From Arsukibacterium sp. UBA5043 (lineage in GTDB: Bacteria > Pseudomonadota > Gammaproteobacteria > Enterobacterales > Alteromonadaceae): a DNA stretch of 64,000 nucleotides. Of the stretch, positions 47,416 through 58,454 are shown in pieces. Both the position numbers and the translations under genes were made by a program. The stretch covers positions 609,818 to 673,817 of the forward strand of contig DIBV01000017.1 in the NCBI GenBank assembly GCA_002415085.1. Reading direction: 5' to 3'. The first letter of the stretch is position 1. Each line of letters begins with the position of its first letter. Under the pieces are notes generated by a model. The model was not told where the DNA came from. It did no database searches and saw only the letters and a list, made by a program, of their open reading frames with translations.

Positions 47416-47449
47416 TATACCAGTTATAACTGTTTTAGAAGGACTGGTA

Positions 47450-48424
47450 ATGGACGCTATAATGAATCGGGAACTAGCGCTTGATGTGGCGCCAAGCTAT
47501 GCAGCATTAAATCGTTGTCAGCAAACCGACAGCCTACCCGATTGTACCGAGCAAACGTTGACCAGCCAGTTGCAAACCAGCCTGGACATTCAGCAGCAAC
47601 TGGACATCTTTTCCATGTATGCCGGCCGGCTTCTTAGTATTACCGGCATTCGGCTCAATACCGCGTTTGGCGAACACCAGGCTGCCGGTTCAAGTAACGG
47701 CAGCCATACTTATAAAAGCCTGTTGGTATTAAATCAGCAATGTCTGGCTGAAGTGCATTACCACAGCGACCAGCCGTTTAGCCCCACACAGCAACGTGAT
47801 ATCGTCCTGCTGGAAAGCGAATGGTTATTTGCGCTACGCAATGCACTGGTCGTGGCACGCTTGCAGCAAATGGCCCTGAAAGACCCGCTCACAGCACTGG
47901 GCAACCGGCGGTTTTTTGACGACAGTTTTACCAAAGCTATTCAGTTGGCGCGTCGTCGCCAACAAACTTGTGCTCTGCTACTGTTAGATCTCGATAACTT
48001 TAAACAACTTAACGACAACTATGGCCATGCCATGGGTGATGAACTGCTTATTGTAGTCGCGGACTGTATGCGTGATGCTCTGCGGCAAACCGATAGTCTG
48101 TTTCGGTTCGGTGGCGATGAATTTGCAGTAATTCTTGCTGATGAGGATGCAGATAGCGCTGATTTAGTTGCCCGTCGCTTGCTAAAAGCTATTAATCAGC
48201 ATCATAAAAGTGTCCAGTATGGTATCAGCGCCAGCGCCGGTTTGGCGTATTTGCAACCAATGCAAGCGACTGAGCACTTTTTTGCTGCCGCTGACAGGGC
48301 ACTTTATGAAGCAAAAGCTTCAGGTAAGGCCAATTTAAAACAAACCGGCAAAGAAATACTGAAGGTAGCTGCAACCGTTAATTTCGCTCCCAGTCAAGCC
48401 AGCAATCCGCCTCTGTCGTGCTAA
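47450..48424 (+). CDS. GGDEF diguanylate cyclase with N-terminal sensory region
   Basis: 324 residues from the ATG at 47450, with AAGGA 7 nt upstream; a TTG start at 47411 is rejected. The N-terminal 140 residues look like a divergent GAF-type domain (LLSITGIRLNTAFGE, SLLVLNQQCLAEVHY), without membrane segments. The GGDEF domain (about 142-305) has DPLTALGNRRFF, an intact GGDEF (221-225) and the I-site RQTD (212-215) five residues before it. It should make cyclic-di-GMP with product inhibition. The last 47 bp overlap the convergent tilS gene. Candidate sigma-54 control links it to motility or nutrient regulation. Confidence 0.92.
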   Translation: MDAIMNRELALDVAPSYAALNRCQQTDSLPDCTEQTLTSQLQTSLDIQQQLDIFSMYAGRLLSITGIRLNTAFGEHQAAGSSNGSHTYKSLLVLNQQCLAEVHYHSDQPFSPTQQRDIVLLESEWLFALRNALVVARLQQMALKDPLTALGNRRFFDDSFTKAIQLARRRQQTCALLLLDLDNFKQLNDNYGHAMGDELLIVVADCMRDALRQTDSLFRFGGDEFAVILADEDADSADLVARRLLKAINQHHKSVQYGISASAGLAYLQPMQATEHFFAAADRALYEAKASGKANLKQTGKEILKVAATVNFAPSQASNPPLSC

Positions 48425-49670
48425 TCGCTGTGGCATAACCCGCTACCGCAACCAGGGTTTTGCCCTGCAGCAGCAGCGGCACCTGCCCCCGCTGCCAGGG
48501 TGGTAGCTGCCACAGTTTAAACCATTGTTTCAGTGGTTTATGTTGAGGCTGATCTGCAGGTTTAAAAGGCAGGCTTAGCTGGCCAAAAACTATCGTGACC
48601 TCGGTACGTTGCATAGCCAGACGCCCTGCTAAAGGCCGATCATAAACCACAAGCTCACCCACTGCCGCTGGTAAGCTGAGATTTTGTTGCATCGTCCACC
48701 GCAAACCGCTTTCTGGTACCACTGATTTACTGTTAGGTTCAAGATACAGTTGCTGCAGGTAACGTCTCACCAGGTACCGCCCTAACACCAGTTGCGGCAT
48801 GGCATCCTGACGGGCACCAATCACCTGCTCGCGCAGGGTTTGCAGCCATTGGCTTGACGGATTTAAGTGGAACCGGGCCAGCCAGCGCCGGATCACCAAA
48901 TCCTGCTGCAGAGGTATCTGCTGTTGCAAGCGATCTAATTTTAACTGACGTTCATCAGCACACCGTGTCAGTGCCTGCTCGGTATAGAAATCCAGCAGCT
49001 GCTGTTGCTGAGCCAGATGTTGCATACTACGGAGCGTTGTCTGCGTAAAAGACGGCCAGCGCCCGGTTAATAGCGGGGCAACAACATTGCGAATATAATT
49101 CCGATCAAACCGATTATCCTGGTTACTGTCATCTTCTACCCATTGCAGCTGATGCGTTGTCGCGTAATTCAGGATTTGCTGACGGCTGCTGTTTAGTAAT
49201 GGTCGAAGCAAGCTGCCATTGGCAAAAGGGCGATATTCAGCCATCCCGCTTAAGCCAGCCGCGCCGGCTCCGCGTTTTAATGCCAGTAATAAGGTTTCAA
49301 GCTGGTCATCAGCATGATGTCCTGTCATCAGTATAGTCGTGACTGAATCGACAAAAGCTGATAATGCCTGATAACGCCCTTCCCGCGCCGCAGCCTCAAT
49401 ATTGGTGGTGTTATCAATGGTAATCTGCCGGCTGAAAAAATCGACTTTGCGCACCAGACAAGCTTGTTGACAATGCTCACTCCAACGCTGCGCGTCAGCA
49501 CTCAGGCCGTGGTTAACGTATACTGCCTGCAACTGAAATGTTTGTCGCTTCCTTGCCTGATATAGCATGTCAAGCAGTACCATGGAATCCAGGCCACCAC
49601 TAAGCGCCAGAACGACCTTTACGGCACCATAATCGCTAATTTTTGCGCTCAGTTCAGGTATGCTTATCAT
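48378..49670 (-). CDS. tilS: tRNA(Ile)-lysidine synthase
   Basis: 430 residues. TilS attaches lysine to C34 of tRNA-Ile(CAU), changing codon reading from AUG to AUA. The N-type ATP-PPase loop ALSGGLDSMV (about 23-32), the GHHADDQLET motif and RPLLNSSRQQIL identify it. The C-terminal RNA-binding domain (about 355-430) ends in LWQLPPWQRGQVPLL, as in E. coli TilS. It is separated from accA upstream by a terminator, unlike genomes in which accA-tilS read through. Its 3' end overlaps the diguanylate cyclase gene by 47 bp. Confidence 0.94.
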   Translation of the reverse strand: MISIPELSAKISDYGAVKVVLALSGGLDSMVLLDMLYQARKRQTFQLQAVYVNHGLSADAQRWSEHCQQACLVRKVDFFSRQITIDNTTNIEAAAREGRYQALSAFVDSVTTILMTGHHADDQLETLLLALKRGAGAAGLSGMAEYRPFANGSLLRPLLNSSRQQILNYATTHQLQWVEDDSNQDNRFDRNYIRNVVAPLLTGRWPSFTQTTLRSMQHLAQQQQLLDFYTEQALTRCADERQLKLDRLQQQIPLQQDLVIRRWLARFHLNPSSQWLQTLREQVIGARQDAMPQLVLGRYLVRRYLQQLYLEPNSKSVVPESGLRWTMQQNLSLPAAVGELVVYDRPLAGRLAMQRTEVTIVFGQLSLPFKPADQPQHKPLKQWFKLWQLPPWQRGQVPLLLQGKTLVAVAGYATAISTTEADCWLDWERN

Positions 49671-49756
49671 CGATGTTCAAGATGCCTCTGCTCATTGTCG
49701 CCATGGTTAGCTATCGTCTGTTATCTGGTGCTGTGACAGATGACGCTATTATCCGG

Positions 49757-49784
49757 AAAAAAAAACCAGCGACAAGCGCTGGTT
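49757..49784 (-). terminator. Intrinsic terminator downstream of accA
   Basis: An 8-bp stem (aaccagcg / cgctggtt) with a 5-nt loop, followed by nine T on the minus strand. Confidence 0.88.
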
Positions 49785-49804
49785 CTCTGTTGCGGCTATC
49801 CGGT

Positions 49805-50761
49805 TTAGCAGTAGCCAAAGGACATCAGCCGCTTATAACGATTATCCAGTAGCGTTTTAGTATCAAGCTTTTTCAAATTATCCAGATCTTTTAACAAGGT
49901 TTTTTTAAGCGTTTGGGCCATTTGCTCCGGGGCGCGATGCGCGCCACCCAGCGGCTCTGGAATCACAGCATCAATCAGATCCAGTTCTTTCAAACGCTCG
50001 GCAGTAATACCCATTGCATCAGCCGCTAAGGGGGCTTTTTCAGCGCTCTTCCACAATATAGAGGCACAGCCTTCCGGTGAAATAACCGAATACGTACTGA
50101 ATTGCAACATGTTAACCCGGTCGCCAACACCTATGGCCAGCGCACCGCCAGACCCACCTTCACCGATTACCGTACAAATTACCGGTACCTTTAACCCGGC
50201 CATTACTTTCAGATTGCGGGCTATCGCTTCAGACTGGCCGCGCTCTTCTGCACCTATTCCAGGGTAAGCGCCAGGGGTATCAATAAAAGTAATAATAGGC
50301 ATGTTAAAACGTTCAGCCATTTCCATCAGACGCAACGCTTTGCGATAACCTTCTGGCCTTGGCATACCAAAATTACGACGAATTTTTTCCCGGGTATCGC
50401 GGCCTTTCTGATGCCCTATAACCATAACGGTGTGCTCGCCAAGCCGCGCTGTACCGGCAACAATAGCATTGTCATTGGCATAAGTACGGTCGCCTGCCAG
50501 TTCGTCGAAATCGGTGAAAATATGCTTCAGGTAGTCCAGCGTGTATGGCCGGCGTGGATGACGAGCCATTTGGGCAACTTGCCAGGCACCCAGCTCAGAA
50601 AATATTTTCTTGGTTAATCCCAGACTTTTTTCTTTTAGTTTGTTTATCTCTTCTTCTAAACCAAGATCGTAGTCGCCATTACGACTGACGTTACGCAATT
50701 CGTCTATTTTTGCTTCAAGTTCAGCAATCGGCTGCTCAAACTCTAAATAATTCAGCATCAT
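49805..50761 (-). CDS. accA: Acetyl-CoA carboxylase carboxyltransferase subunit alpha
   Basis: 318 residues, with two adjacent ATG codons (50761 and 50758); the first aligns with E. coli AccA. With AccD it transfers CO2 from biotin to acetyl-CoA, making malonyl-CoA, the first committed step of fatty-acid synthesis. Seen: [18 protein letters not shown], the crotonase-type core with [18 protein letters not shown] and [12 protein letters not shown]. It starts 17 bp past the dnaE stop, so it is cotranscribed with dnaE as in E. coli. Confidence 0.96.
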   Translation of the reverse strand: MMLNYLEFEQPIAELEAKIDELRNVSRNGDYDLGLEEEINKLKEKSLGLTKKIFSELGAWQVAQMARHPRRPYTLDYLKHIFTDFDELAGDRTYANDNAIVAGTARLGEHTVMVIGHQKGRDTREKIRRNFGMPRPEGYRKALRLMEMAERFNMPIITFIDTPGAYPGIGAEERGQSEAIARNLKVMAGLKVPVICTVIGEGGSGGALAIGVGDRVNMLQFSTYSVISPEGCASILWKSAEKAPLAADAMGITAERLKELDLIDAVIPEPLGGAHRAPEQMAQTLKKTLLKDLDNLKKLDTKTLLDNRYKRLMSFGYC

Positions 50762-50778
50762 CGACTATCACTACCTAA

Positions 50779-53700
50779 TTAATTAAATTCCAGTTCTATT
50801 GTTGCTAATTGTTTTAACTGATGCAACAAAGCGTCGGCGGGCGTCACCCACCAGGCTGTCCCTAACTGCAGTGTTACCTGCCCTTCCTCTCGTTGATACC
50901 TGATTGTTACCGGTACCGTACCAGCTTTGAATTCATCGAGCACTTGTTGCAATCTTTGCAGGTAATTGTGGTCTATTTGCGCCGATTGTACAGTGATATT
51001 CAAAGATTTCAGCGATTTTTCCCGTACAGCAGTTATTTCACTGACATCACGGCCCGACATTGTAAGGCCACCATTAAAATCATCAAAGCTGACCTGTCCG
51101 GTTATTACCAGAATACGGTCTTTTTGCAGCAATTCCTCAAACGTTTCCAGTTGTTCCGGGAAAAAGCGCACATCTAAGCGGGCAGATTTATCGTCCAGAG
51201 TAACAATGGCCCAACGTCGGCCTTTTTTGTTTATCATTACCCGTACTGACACCACTAAACCGGCTACCTGCACACTTTGGTCTTTTTTGGTAGGCTGCAG
51301 CTCCACTAACCGGCACGAAACATAATGGCGGATTTCTTCTGCATAACGATTAATGGGGTGACCGGTTAAATACAGCCCGAGCGTTTCCCGTTCACCATCG
51401 AGCCAGACTTCATCTGGCCACTGCGGCACCTGTTTAAACGCGCCGGCAGCATGTTCTGGTTCCGGACTAAGCAGGCCAAATAAGTCATCCTGGCCAACGG
51501 CCTGCGCTTTGGCATGCTGCTCGGCCTTTTTCATGGCTTCTTCCAGGCTGGCCATCAGCGCCGCCCGGTGTGGCCCGAGTTTATCCATCGCACCGGATAA
51601 AATAAGCTTTTCCATCACCCGGCGGTTCAACCGCTTTAAATCGACTTTGGCACAAAAGTCGAACAGATCAGCAAAGCTACCGTGCTCATTGCGCGCCTCA
51701 ATAATGGCGTCTATCGGGCTTTCACCCACCCCTTTTATCGCACCAATGCCATAAACGATATGGCCCTGTTCGTTGACCGTAAATTTATACTGCCCTGAGT
51801 TAACATCTGGCGGATTAAGCTTTAGCTTCATCCGCTCGCACTCATCCACCAAAGTAACAATTTTATCGGTGTTATCCATATCAGCCGACATTACCGCTGC
51901 CATAAACTCTGCCGGAAAATGAGCCTTCATCCACAGCGTTTGATAGGATACCAGTGCGTAAGCGGCAGAGTGCGATTTATTGAAGCCGTAGCCGGCAAAC
52001 TTTTCTACCAGGTCGAATATCTTGATCGCCAGTTCGGGGTCGATACCATTTTTAGCCGCGCCTTCCTGAAAGGTATCGCGCTGCTTGGCCATTTCTTCCG
52101 GTTTTTTCTTACCCATGGCCCGGCGTAATAAGTCAGCGCCGCCCAACGAGTAGCCGGATAACACCTGGGCAATCTGCATTACCTGCTCCTGATACAGGAT
52201 AATGCCGTAAGTAGGCTCTAAAATAGGTTTTAATGACTCATGCTGCCAGGTTGCATCCGGAAACGATATTTCTTCACGGCCGCGTTTACGGTCAATAAAG
52301 TTGTCTACCATGCCAGATTGCAGTGGCCCGGGCCGGAATAATGCCACCAACGCTATCATATCTTCGAAACAGTCGGGCTGCAGGCGACGGATTAAATCTT
52401 TCATACCGCGCGATTCTAACTGGAATACCGCCGTGGTATCGGCTCGTTGCAGTAAATCGAAGCTATGCTTGTCAACCAGCGGTATGCTGTTTATATCAAC
52501 CGGCTTACGGCCCTCTTTTTGCAAGCGACTGTTGGCCATATTGACGGCCCACTGCAAAATTGTCAGGGTTCTTAAGCCCAAAAAGTCAAACTTGACTAAG
52601 CCGGCATACTCCACATCGTTTTTATCAAACTGGGTAACCGGGTTATTGCCTTCATCATCGCAATACAAGGGCGAGAAGTCGGTAATTTTGGTAGGCGCGA
52701 TAACGACGCCACCAGCATGTTTGCCTGCATTGCGGGTCACCCCTTCCAGCTGGCGAGCCATATCAATTAAATCTTTTACTTCCTGGTCCTGTGCATACAG
52801 CTCAGGCAGTCGAGGCTCTTCTTTAAACGCTTGTTCCAAGGTCATACCTGGCGTCGGCGGGATCAGTTTGGAGATCCGGTCAACAAAACCGTAAGGGTGA
52901 CCGAGCACCCGGCCGACATCGCGGATAACCGCTTTGGCCGCCATGGTACCAAAAGTAATAATTTGCGATACCGCTTCACGACCATACATTTCAGCGACAT
53001 GGTCAATCACCTCGTCGCGGCGGTCCATACAGAAATCGACATCAAAATCAGGCATCGATACCCGTTCCGGATTTAAGAACCGCTCAAACAGTAAATCAAA
53101 CTCAAGCGGATCAAGATCGGTGATCTTTAATGCGTAAGCTACCAGCGAGCCGGCACCCGAACCTCGTCCCGGCCCTACAGGTATATCGTTATCTTTGCTC
53201 CACTGAATAAACTCCATTACTACCAGGAAGTAACCCGGAAACCCCATCTGGTTAATCACGTCCAGCTCAATCTGCAGCCGCTCATCATAAGGTGGCCGTT
53301 TGGCGATACGCTCTGCTTCATCCGGAAATAGCTGCAGCAGACGCTGCTCCAGGCCTTCCTGAGATTTTAATACCAGAAAATCGCCATCGGTCATGCCGCC
53401 AGTAGGAAAGGCAGGTAAAAAATACTCACCAAGCCGGATCGTAACATTGCAGCGCCGGGCAATTTCGACACTATTTTCCAGGGCTTCAGGAATATCAGCA
53501 AATAACGCCGCCATTTCCTGCTCTGTACGCAAATACTGCTGCTCGGAGTAATGCTTCGGTCGACGTTTATCGTCCAGGGTAAAACCGTCATGAATGGCGA
53601 CCCGGATCTCATGCGCCGGATAGTCTGTCGCTTTTAAAAACACCACTTCGTTGGTGGCGACAACCGGCAGTTGATGTTGCTCGGCTAATAGCACCGCCTT

Positions 53701-54249
53701 TTGAATATAACGCTCTTCGTCAGGGCGATCCGTACGAATCAATTCCAGGTAAAAACGGTCAGGGAAATACTGCTGATAAAACCCCACTAATTCCGTTACC
53801 GATTGCGGGTTTTCTTTTACCAATGCTTTGCCAAGCGGGCCATCTTTACCCCCTGACAGTACAATAAGACCGCGGTTATGTTCTGCCAGCCATTGATGGT
53901 CAAGCTGCGGCCTGCCAGCGACATGTCCCCGCAGATAGGCTTTGGAAATCAGCATCGTCAGGTTCTGATAACCCTCATTGTCCATTGCCAGCAATAACAA
54001 ACGGGCGCTTTCAGTGCCAAGCAGCGGATGCTGCACCCAACAATCGACACCAATTAGCGGTTTAATACCGGCATCATGGGCGGCGCTGTAAAACCGCACC
54101 AGACCGCAGAAGTTCATTTGGTCTGTTAATGCCAGTGCCGGCATCTGTGCCGCTGCCGCAGCTTTAACAATCGGCTTAACTTTAGCGACACCATCAATCA
54201 TCGAAAAGTCGCTATGAACCCGCAGGTGAATAAATGCCGGATGATTCAT
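50779..54249 (-). CDS. dnaE: DNA polymerase III alpha subunit
   Basis: 1156 residues (E. coli 1160). The replicative polymerase. An N-terminal PHP domain ([15 protein letters not shown]) is followed by the C-family polymerase core with the catalytic Asp pair in [10 protein letters not shown] (about 398-407) and the third Asp region in FDFLGLRTL. After it come the tandem helix-hairpin-helix, the OB fold ([15 protein letters not shown], about 1000) and the tau-binding C-terminus. Its ATG shares one base with the rnhB stop (TGATG), so translation is coupled. Confidence 0.97.
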   Translation of the reverse strand: MNHPAFIHLRVHSDFSMIDGVAKVKPIVKAAAAAQMPALALTDQMNFCGLVRFYSAAHDAGIKPLIGVDCWVQHPLLGTESARLLLLAMDNEGYQNLTMLISKAYLRGHVAGRPQLDHQWLAEHNRGLIVLSGGKDGPLGKALVKENPQSVTELVGFYQQYFPDRFYLELIRTDRPDEERYIQKAVLLAEQHQLPVVATNEVVFLKATDYPAHEIRVAIHDGFTLDDKRRPKHYSEQQYLRTEQEMAALFADIPEALENSVEIARRCNVTIRLGEYFLPAFPTGGMTDGDFLVLKSQEGLEQRLLQLFPDEAERIAKRPPYDERLQIELDVINQMGFPGYFLVVMEFIQWSKDNDIPVGPGRGSGAGSLVAYALKITDLDPLEFDLLFERFLNPERVSMPDFDVDFCMDRRDEVIDHVAEMYGREAVSQIITFGTMAAKAVIRDVGRVLGHPYGFVDRISKLIPPTPGMTLEQAFKEEPRLPELYAQDQEVKDLIDMARQLEGVTRNAGKHAGGVVIAPTKITDFSPLYCDDEGNNPVTQFDKNDVEYAGLVKFDFLGLRTLTILQWAVNMANSRLQKEGRKPVDINSIPLVDKHSFDLLQRADTTAVFQLESRGMKDLIRRLQPDCFEDMIALVALFRPGPLQSGMVDNFIDRKRGREEISFPDATWQHESLKPILEPTYGIILYQEQVMQIAQVLSGYSLGGADLLRRAMGKKKPEEMAKQRDTFQEGAAKNGIDPELAIKIFDLVEKFAGYGFNKSHSAAYALVSYQTLWMKAHFPAEFMAAVMSADMDNTDKIVTLVDECERMKLKLNPPDVNSGQYKFTVNEQGHIVYGIGAIKGVGESPIDAIIEARNEHGSFADLFDFCAKVDLKRLNRRVMEKLILSGAMDKLGPHRAALMASLEEAMKKAEQHAKAQAVGQDDLFGLLSPEPEHAAGAFKQVPQWPDEVWLDGERETLGLYLTGHPINRYAEEIRHYVSCRLVELQPTKKDQSVQVAGLVVSVRVMINKKGRRWAIVTLDDKSARLDVRFFPEQLETFEELLQKDRILVITGQVSFDDFNGGLTMSGRDVSEITAVREKSLKSLNITVQSAQIDHNYLQRLQQVLDEFKAGTVPVTIRYQREEGQVTLQLGTAWWVTPADALLHQLKQLATIELEFN

Positions 54250-54842
54250 CAGAATAATTGCTCAGCGATTAGGCGCACTGGTTTAAAGCTACGACGATGC
54301 TCAGCCAAAATACCGTACTCCTTGATTGCCGCCAGATGCTGTACTGTCGGATAGCCCTTATGGGCAGCAAAACCGAACTGCGGATAGCGCCGGGCTAATT
54401 CTGTCATTTCTGCATCGCGGGCCACTTTGGCTAAAATGGAAGCAGCACTGATTTCAGCAACCAGAGCATCCCCTTTGATCACCGCTGTAGCTGGCATGGG
54501 TAACGCCGGGCAGCGGTTACCATCAATCATTACCCATTCTGGCTGAATCGGTAAGGCTGCTACGGCGCGCTGCATCGCCAGCATAGTGGCATGCAGAATA
54601 TTCAATTTATCAATTTCGGCCGGCTCAGCCCGACCCAGCGCCCAGCAAAGGGCATTGGCTTTTATGTGTTCTGCCAGTGCTTCGCGCCGTGTTGCGCTAA
54701 GTTTTTTTGAGTCGGTCAGGCCGCTGATAGGCCGGGTAGGATCGAGAATTACCGCTGCCGTAACCACAGCGCCAATCAAAGGGCCACGGCCAACTTCGTC
54801 TACACCACATAATAGTTTTACATCGGGTCTATGCCACTGCAT
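54249..54842 (-). CDS. rnhB: Ribonuclease HII
   Basis: 197 residues. Removes ribonucleotides misincorporated in DNA and degrades RNA-DNA hybrids. The active-site carboxylates are present: [12 protein letters not shown] (Asp15, Glu16), a central Asp in MIDGNRCP, and the Asp in KVARDAEM. It overlaps the lpxB 3' end by 14 bp and the dnaE start by 1 nt, keeping the lpxB-rnhB-dnaE-accA order of gammaproteobacteria. Confidence 0.96.
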   Translation of the reverse strand: MQWHRPDVKLLCGVDEVGRGPLIGAVVTAAVILDPTRPISGLTDSKKLSATRREALAEHIKANALCWALGRAEPAEIDKLNILHATMLAMQRAVAALPIQPEWVMIDGNRCPALPMPATAVIKGDALVAEISAASILAKVARDAEMTELARRYPQFGFAAHKGYPTVQHLAAIKEYGILAEHRRSFKPVRLIAEQLF

Positions 54843-55989
54843 CAGAACCTGCTACCTCCAGAATGGCCTCAGCAGCGCGGGCGCTGGCATTACATTTAAT
54901 TTGTTGATGTATCGAACGATACTCTGCCAGTAAAGCGCTATTGTCCGCTTGAAGCAAAGGCGCCATCTTGGCGACCAAAGCAGCGGGTGTTACCTGATGT
55001 TGCAGCAGTTCGGGTACCATCGACCTGCCTGCTAATAAATTGGGCAGGCTAAAATGCGCCAGCTTAACCATACGCCGGCCAATCTGATAAGTTAACCAGT
55101 TTGCCCGGTACGCCACTACCATTAAGCATTTTGCCAGCATCGCTTCCAGCGTAGCGGTACCGGAGGTAATAAAAGTGGCATCGGCTGCCAGCAGTACCTG
55201 GCGGGCCTGACCAATATAAACAGTTATCGCTAAATCAGGAGCGTACTGCTGTTTAATTGCCGCAAACTGCGCGGCCTTTTGCTCAGTAACCATATTGGTG
55301 ATTAATTGCAACTGCGGTTGTTGCTGCTGCAACAAGGTAGCTGCAGCCAAAAAGTCAGGCGCGAGCAGTTTAATCTCATTGCTACGGCTGCCAGGCATCA
55401 GCGCAAGTACTGGCCGGCTGGGGTCAAGCTGCAGGGTCAATTTATGCTCAGTTTTATCGACCATTATCGGCATAGTGTCCGCCATGGTATGCCCAACAAA
55501 CGTACAGGGCACCTGGTATTTATCGTAAAACGCTTTTTCAAAGGGTAATAACGACAGCACCATATTAGTGGCTCTGGCTATCTTATAAATACGTTTATGA
55601 CGCCAGGCCCACACTGATGGGCTGACATAATGCACGGTTTTGATACCTGCCTGTTTTAACTCCAGTTCAACTGGCAGGTTAAAATCCGGGGCATCGATGC
55701 CAATAAACACATCGGGTTTATCTTTAAGCAATGCGGCAACGATGTCGCGTTTAACTTTTAACAATCGAGGTAGTCTGCCCAGCACTTCAACAATGCCCAT
55801 TACGGCCAGCTCCTCCATATCAAACAAGGCATTGAATCCCAGGGCTTGCATCCGCGGGCCGCCAATACCATAAAAATTCGCATCAGGGTGGCGCTGGCGA
55901 AGCGCTTCAATTAAATCGGCACCGAGTATATCGCCAGAGTGTTCACCAGCTATTATGGCAATATTAAGATGTGGCAAAGCGGCTCTCAT
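54829..55989 (-). CDS. lpxB: Lipid-A-disaccharide synthase
   Basis: 386 residues. A GT19 glycosyltransferase that joins UDP-2,3-diacylglucosamine and lipid X to form lipid A disaccharide at the inner membrane. Family motifs: [16 protein letters not shown] (12-27), [33 protein letters not shown] and TSGTATLE. Unlike the usual overlap with lpxA, it is 178 bp downstream of lpxA with a terminator between. It therefore probably has its own promoter. rnhB follows with a 14-bp overlap. Confidence 0.96.
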   Translation of the reverse strand: MRAALPHLNIAIIAGEHSGDILGADLIEALRQRHPDANFYGIGGPRMQALGFNALFDMEELAVMGIVEVLGRLPRLLKVKRDIVAALLKDKPDVFIGIDAPDFNLPVELELKQAGIKTVHYVSPSVWAWRHKRIYKIARATNMVLSLLPFEKAFYDKYQVPCTFVGHTMADTMPIMVDKTEHKLTLQLDPSRPVLALMPGSRSNEIKLLAPDFLAAATLLQQQQPQLQLITNMVTEQKAAQFAAIKQQYAPDLAITVYIGQARQVLLAADATFITSGTATLEAMLAKCLMVVAYRANWLTYQIGRRMVKLAHFSLPNLLAGRSMVPELLQHQVTPAALVAKMAPLLQADNSALLAEYRSIHQQIKCNASARAAEAILEVAGSDAVA

Positions 55990-56019
55990 TTATTAACTAA
56001 TGTTTGTTATAATTTATTG

Positions 56020-56045
56020 ATTCTATCACAGGAAATAGCGCTGAC
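56020..56045 (-). promoter_or_regulatory. Possible lpxB promoter
   Basis: On the minus strand TGATAGAAT reads as an extended -10 (TGN plus TAGAAT at 56020-56025). A TTGAAG lies 19 nt upstream, so -35 spacing is not ideal. Some promoter is needed here because an intrinsic terminator stands upstream. Confidence 0.4.
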
Positions 56046-56113
56046 TTCAAGCCTTTAAATCATTGAAATAAGCGCAGGTGCAACGACGGGCAGTGCAACA
56101 AGATATCGCGCTG

Positions 56114-56137
56114 TAAAAAAAGGAGCCTGCTGGCTCC
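56114..56137 (-). terminator. Intrinsic terminator between lpxA and lpxB
   Basis: Stem GGAGCC / GGCTCC with loop TGCT, followed by seven T on the minus strand, 31 bp after the lpxA stop. Confidence 0.82.
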
Positions 56138-56167
56138 ATTTCATTATTTGTGAACCTAACATCATGC

Positions 56168-56959
56168 TTAGCGTACGATACCGCGGCTGGCGTTAGCGAT
56201 AAAATCAGTAAAGGCTTTCAGCTCCGGATACTCGGCTGATTTTGTCTCTAGTGTCGCTAAGGCCTCCGCCACAGTTTGGCCCTTGCGATAAACTTCTTTG
56301 TAAGCCCGGCGTATTTCTAACAGCGCATCACTGCTAAAGCCACGACGTTTTAACCCTTCTACGTTAATACCGGCTGGCTGGCAAGGCGCCCCATGCACCA
56401 TCACGTATGGAGGTACATCTTTGAGGACAATAGAGCCACCGCCACAAAAACTATGCGCGCCAATATGCACAAACTGATGCACCCCGGTCATTCCGCCCAG
56501 TATAGCCCAGTCGCCAATATGAACATGGCCGGCAGCCTGAGCGCCACTGGCAAAAATAGTATGGCTGCCAATTACGCAATCATGGGCAATATGGGTGGTA
56601 TTCATAAACAGATTGTGGCTGCCAATGATGGTTTTACCCTGATCCTGCACGGTACCCCGATGGACAGAACATCCTTCACGAAACACGTTGAAGTCGCCAA
56701 TAATTAGCTCTGTTGCTTCTCCCTTATACTTCTTGTCCTGGCAGGCCTCACCAATACTGGAGAATTGAAAAAAATGATTGCCTTTGCCAATGGTCGCCGG
56801 GCCTTTAATAACCACATGAGGTTCGATGATGCAATCATCGCCCAGCACGACATTATGGCCAATATAGCTAAAAGGCCCCACTGTTACATTCTGGCCAAGC
56901 CTGGCGCTACTTTCTACAACCGCTGATGGATGAATCACGTTATAACTCTCTTCTGGCAC
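56168..56959 (-). CDS. lpxA: UDP-N-acetylglucosamine O-acyltransferase
   Basis: 263 residues from a GTG at 56959 that lies inside the end of fabZ. A second GTG at 56938, one base past the fabZ stop with AGAGAG upstream, would give 256 residues and is about as likely. LpxA adds the first 3-hydroxyacyl chain to UDP-GlcNAc, starting lipid A synthesis. It has left-handed beta-helix hexapeptide repeats across residues about 10-190, the catalytic His in THIAHDC, and the C-terminal helices [11 protein letters not shown] and [15 protein letters not shown]. It is last in the bamA-skp-lpxD-fabZ-lpxA series, and a terminator follows. Confidence 0.94.
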   Translation of the reverse strand: MPEESYNVIHPSAVVESSARLGQNVTVGPFSYIGHNVVLGDDCIIEPHVVIKGPATIGKGNHFFQFSSIGEACQDKKYKGEATELIIGDFNVFREGCSVHRGTVQDQGKTIIGSHNLFMNTTHIAHDCVIGSHTIFASGAQAAGHVHIGDWAILGGMTGVHQFVHIGAHSFCGGGSIVLKDVPPYVMVHGAPCQPAGINVEGLKRRGFSSDALLEIRRAYKEVYRKGQTVAEALATLETKSAEYPELKAFTDFIANASRGIVR

Positions 56960-57392
56960 ACATTAATTCAGCTGAGCACACTATAACGCCATCCACTTTG
57001 GCTTCTCCGTAAAATTTCCACATATTACGGCGCTCTTTTAAAAACTTGACTTCCAGTATCATGGTATCGCCCGGCACTACTGGCTTTTTAAAACGGGCAT
57101 CATCAATTGCTGCAAACAAATAAAGCTCATTTTCCGAACGTTCCGTGACCGTTTTAAAGCCAAGGATCCCGGTTGCCTGGGCTAACGCTTCGAGGATCAA
57201 TACCCCTGGGAAAATAGGCATTCCAGGGAAGTGCCCGGTAAATATCGGTTCGTTAATCGTCACATTTTTAAGCGCTGTCAACGATTCACCTGGCGTATAG
57301 TCCAACACTTTATCAATTAATAAAAACGGATAGCGATGCGGTAATAACGCCATAATTTCCTGAACTTGCAGACTATTAAGTTGATTGGCCAA
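56940..57392 (-). CDS. fabZ: 3-hydroxyacyl-[acyl-carrier-protein] dehydratase FabZ
   Basis: 150 residues. A hot-dog fold enzyme that dehydrates 3-hydroxyacyl-ACP in fatty-acid elongation. It competes with LpxA/LpxD for 3-hydroxymyristoyl-ACP. The active-site His in [12 protein letters not shown] and Glu in LILEALAQ are present. It starts 2 bp after lpxD and overlaps the probable lpxA start, keeping lipid A and fatty-acid genes translationally linked. Confidence 0.96.
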   Translation of the reverse strand: MANQLNSLQVQEIMALLPHRYPFLLIDKVLDYTPGESLTALKNVTINEPIFTGHFPGMPIFPGVLILEALAQATGILGFKTVTERSENELYLFAAIDDARFKKPVVPGDTMILEVKFLKERRNMWKFYGEAKVDGVIVCSAELMCARREL

Positions 57393-57394
57393 AA

Positions 57395-58450
57395 TTAATC
57401 CTCTGTCGATGGTTCTTTTCCATCATGACTTATATGCTCTAATTGTTGCTCCAGCTGTTTTACCCGCTGAAACAATTGCTCAACCTGCCGCAGCCGCGCG
57501 GTATTGCGACGCCACTCCGCATTAGTTGCCGCTGGGATACCCGATGAGTATACCCCTTTCTCCGTTAAAGAGCGGGTTACCATCGACATACCGGTTATCT
57601 GCACGCCATCAGCTATTTCAATGTGGCCATTAATACCCACTCCACCGCCGATAATGCAATAACGGCCAACTTTAGTGCTGCCCGCAATACTTGCAGAGCC
57701 AGCCATAGCCGTATGATCACCAATTTGTACATTGTGAGCTATCTGGCACAGGTTATCTATAATAACGTTGTTACCCACCGTAGTGTCTTCTATTGCGCCA
57801 CGATCAATTGTGGTATTGGCGCCTATTTCACAATTATCACCAATAATGACAGTACCTGTCTGGGGTATTTTCACCCAATTTCCTGCTTTATTTGCAAAGC
57901 CGAAACCATCGGAACCAATTACCGCACCACTATGAATTAAGCAATCGCTACCAATTTGAACGTTGTGATAAATCGTCACATTTGCCCACAGCCGACTGCC
58001 AGCTCCGATGCGTGCCGCTTTACCAATGACGGTACCTGAGCCAAGCTGCACACCATTGCTCAGCACGACACCCGCACTTATCACCACATTTGGCCCAATA
58101 GCGCACCGTTCGCCTATAATCGCTGAGGCATCAATTATAGCAGAGGGATGAATGCCATTGGCGATGGCAGGGGTACTGTCTAGTAGTTGCGCGATATGCG
58201 CGAAAGCAACATAAGGGTCGGCTACCACTAACGCATTAACGCCAGATGCCACAAATGGCAAATCTTCGGCTTTAATTAATACCGCGCTGGCACTGGTTTG
58301 ACTGAGGAATTTTCGATATTTGCTATTTGCCAGAAAACTAATGGTGCCTTCGCCGGCGTTCTCCAGGGTAGCAACGGCAGAAACGCCGCAAGCGGCGTCT
58401 CCGACAACCTGAGCATTCAGTTGCTCAGCCAGCTCTGATAATAACTTCAC
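57395..58450 (-). CDS. lpxD: UDP-3-O-(3-hydroxyacyl)glucosamine N-acyltransferase
   Basis: 351 residues from a GTG at 58450. The N-terminal uridine-binding domain (about 1-95) is followed by left-handed beta-helix repeats (about 100-300) carrying the catalytic His in [12 protein letters not shown]-terminal helical tail with coiled-coil character ([20 protein letters not shown]) ends the protein. LpxD adds the N-linked acyl chain in lipid A synthesis. Only 4 bp separate it from skp. Confidence 0.95.
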   Translation of the reverse strand: MKLLSELAEQLNAQVVGDAACGVSAVATLENAGEGTISFLANSKYRKFLSQTSASAVLIKAEDLPFVASGVNALVVADPYVAFAHIAQLLDSTPAIANGIHPSAIIDASAIIGERCAIGPNVVISAGVVLSNGVQLGSGTVIGKAARIGAGSRLWANVTIYHNVQIGSDCLIHSGAVIGSDGFGFANKAGNWVKIPQTGTVIIGDNCEIGANTTIDRGAIEDTTVGNNVIIDNLCQIAHNVQIGDHTAMAGSASIAGSTKVGRYCIIGGGVGINGHIEIADGVQITGMSMVTRSLTEKGVYSSGIPAATNAEWRRNTARLRQVEQLFQRVKQLEQQLEHISHDGKEPSTED

Positions 58451-58454
58451 CCTA

